From NCBI RefSeq assembly GCF_900177655.1, contig NZ_FXWK01000001.1:744001-808000 (forward strand): a stretch of DNA of 64,000 nucleotides, given 5' to 3'. Shown piece by piece: positions 63,204 to 64,000 of this stretch. The translations under genes and the position numbers were made by a program. The notes under the pieces are model-generated. The model was not told the DNA's origin, did no database searches, and worked only from the letters and a program-made list of their open reading frames with translations. Origin of the DNA: Devosia lucknowensis. Lineage in GTDB: Bacteria; Pseudomonadota; Alphaproteobacteria; Rhizobiales; Devosiaceae. Each line of letters opens with the position of its first letter. Positions within the stretch are counted from its first letter, which is position 1.

Positions 63204-64000
63204 CTACTGCGCGCCGCGATAGAGTTGCTCGATCGCGTCTGCCATCCGCGCGAGTGAAAACTGCGCCTCGATATGGGCGAGTCGCTGACGCATTTCGGTT
63301 TCGGCGGAGTCAGGATCGGCGAGCATCCGGTTCATGGTAGCGGCCAGCGCACCAGCATCGCCCGGTGGGATAAGGCTGTCTGAGGTCGGGCCGAAAATTT
63401 CCGGGATGCCGCCAACACGCGTCGAGATGAGTGGTAGTTGGGCCGCTGCGGCTTCCAGCACCACATAAGGCAGGGATTCCGCGAGCGACGGCACGACCGC
63501 ATACCGCCCCAACGCGAACACCTCTCGCGCGGGTTTGGACCCAACCAGGTTCACGCGAGCGCCAAGTCCCAGTTCCGCTATTCGCGCCTCGAGCTCAGCG
63601 CGATCGGGTCCATCACCCGCCATGACGAGGTTCGGAGGTCTGCCGTCGGGATGCCGTGTGTCTGCAAGCGCCTCGACAAGCTGAAATATGCCTTTGAGTG
63701 CACGCAGTTCGCCAACGAATACGAAGTCCGCGGCGTCGCTGCGATGCTCGACTGGCATGAACTCATCCGGACGGAGGCCGTTGTGAATGACCTTGCCAGG
63801 GCAGGTGGGGGCTCCGATCAGCGCGGAGTAGGTTTTCTCCGCGAAGTGGCTTTCGAAGATGATGGCCGAGGTCTTGGCCATCAGCGTTCGTTCTATGCGA
63901 TGGAATAGTTTGCCTGAAGCTTTGTCGGCCGGAAAGTGCAGCACGCCGCCATGGGGGGTGTAGTACACCTCGGCTCGATTGCGGCCGTAGGCGGCCAGCC
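63204..64000 (-). CDS. GT4-family glycosyltransferase (5' end outside window)
   Basis: The gene is open from its stop at 63204 to the window edge in frame, giving about 265 C-terminal residues. They form the GT-B fold of glycosyltransferase family 4. YYTPHGGVLHF and FVFVGELRALKGIFQLVEAL are followed by LVGSKPAREVFAL and the E-x7-E region PSLAESLPYVVLEAAAAQLP. It adds a sugar to the growing polysaccharide unit. The N-terminal acceptor domain is missing here. Confidence 0.9.
   Translation of the reverse strand, partial: LAAYGRNRAEVYYTPHGGVLHFPADKASGKLFHRIERTLMAKTSAIIFESHFAEKTYSALIGAPTCPGKVIHNGLRPDEFMPVEHRSDAADFVFVGELRALKGIFQLVEALADTRHPDGRPPNLVMAGDGPDRAELEARIAELGLGARVNLVGSKPAREVFALGRYAVVPSLAESLPYVVLEAAAAQLPLISTRVGGIPEIFGPTSDSLIPPGDAGALAATMNRMLADPDSAETEMRQRLAHIEAQFSLARMADAIEQLYRGAQ

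Noticed and set aside
59219..64000. Genomic island inserted at the tRNA-Pro gene
   Set aside because: No integrase, no duplicated tRNA 3' end and no mobility genes were seen; an exopolysaccharide cluster alone is not proof.

Overview
The window is a high-GC chromosomal segment from an alphaproteobacterium of the order Hyphomicrobiales. A Devosia-like member of Devosiaceae is my best guess. The guess rests on gene content: an LdtR/L,D-transpeptidase pair, DUF6163 next to hemB, DUF6898, an FMN-riboswitch-controlled RibN, and a glyA-nrdR-ribH-nusB cluster. The intergenic palindromes are also typical of the order. I could not run a database search.

Positions 1-21800 are mostly housekeeping. They hold the 3' end of era, then recO, parC, bpt, hemB, the ldtR/L,D-transpeptidase pair, a soluble double-PAS chemoreceptor and a ZTP-riboswitch-controlled glyA. 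After that come nrdR, ribH, nusB, bamE (opposite strand), a CBP3-type bc1 assembly chaperone, yceD, plsX, fabH, ihfA and a MerR regulator. A perfect 79-bp tandem repeat follows parC.

Positions 21800-30600 carry myo-inositol catabolism. iolG lies on the plus strand. A facing minus-strand run holds iolC (kinase-aldolase fusion), iolD, iolE, a small DUF3329-type membrane gene and iolB. An RpiR regulator (IolR type) sits just upstream. A GGAA-N6-TTCT half-palindrome occurs before iolG, iolC and iolR, so one regulator may control all three.

Positions 30600-40200 hold ribN with its FMN riboswitch, a DHA2-type MFS exporter, a membrane GGDEF cyclase, a 667-residue Gfo/Idh/MocA-aldo/keto reductase fusion facing an AraC regulator, and a CHASE2 adenylate cyclase.

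Positions 40200-59035 look like a glycan-utilisation locus. A minus-strand unit encodes a GH38 alpha-mannosidase, a PHP metallohydrolase and a 41-residue membrane peptide. A LacI regulator and a ROK regulator meet tail to tail. A plus-strand operon of eight tightly packed genes encodes an oligopeptide/oligosaccharide-type ABC importer, a HAD-phosphatase fusion, an 823-residue protein that looks like an unclassified alpha/alpha-toroid carbohydrate enzyme, and a GH29 alpha-L-fucosidase. Together they could import and take apart a fucose- and mannose-containing oligosaccharide. This is the most promising place for undescribed biology.

Positions 59200-64000 contain tRNA-Pro(GGG), a phosphotransferase-family kinase and the end of an exopolysaccharide cluster on the minus strand: a GT4 glycosyltransferase (cut by the window edge), a polyprenyl glycosylphosphotransferase and an O-antigen ligase/polymerase. 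Several families of intergenic palindromes recur, and one copy lies inside the HAD-fusion coding region. I saw no CRISPR array, insertion sequence, integrase or replication origin.
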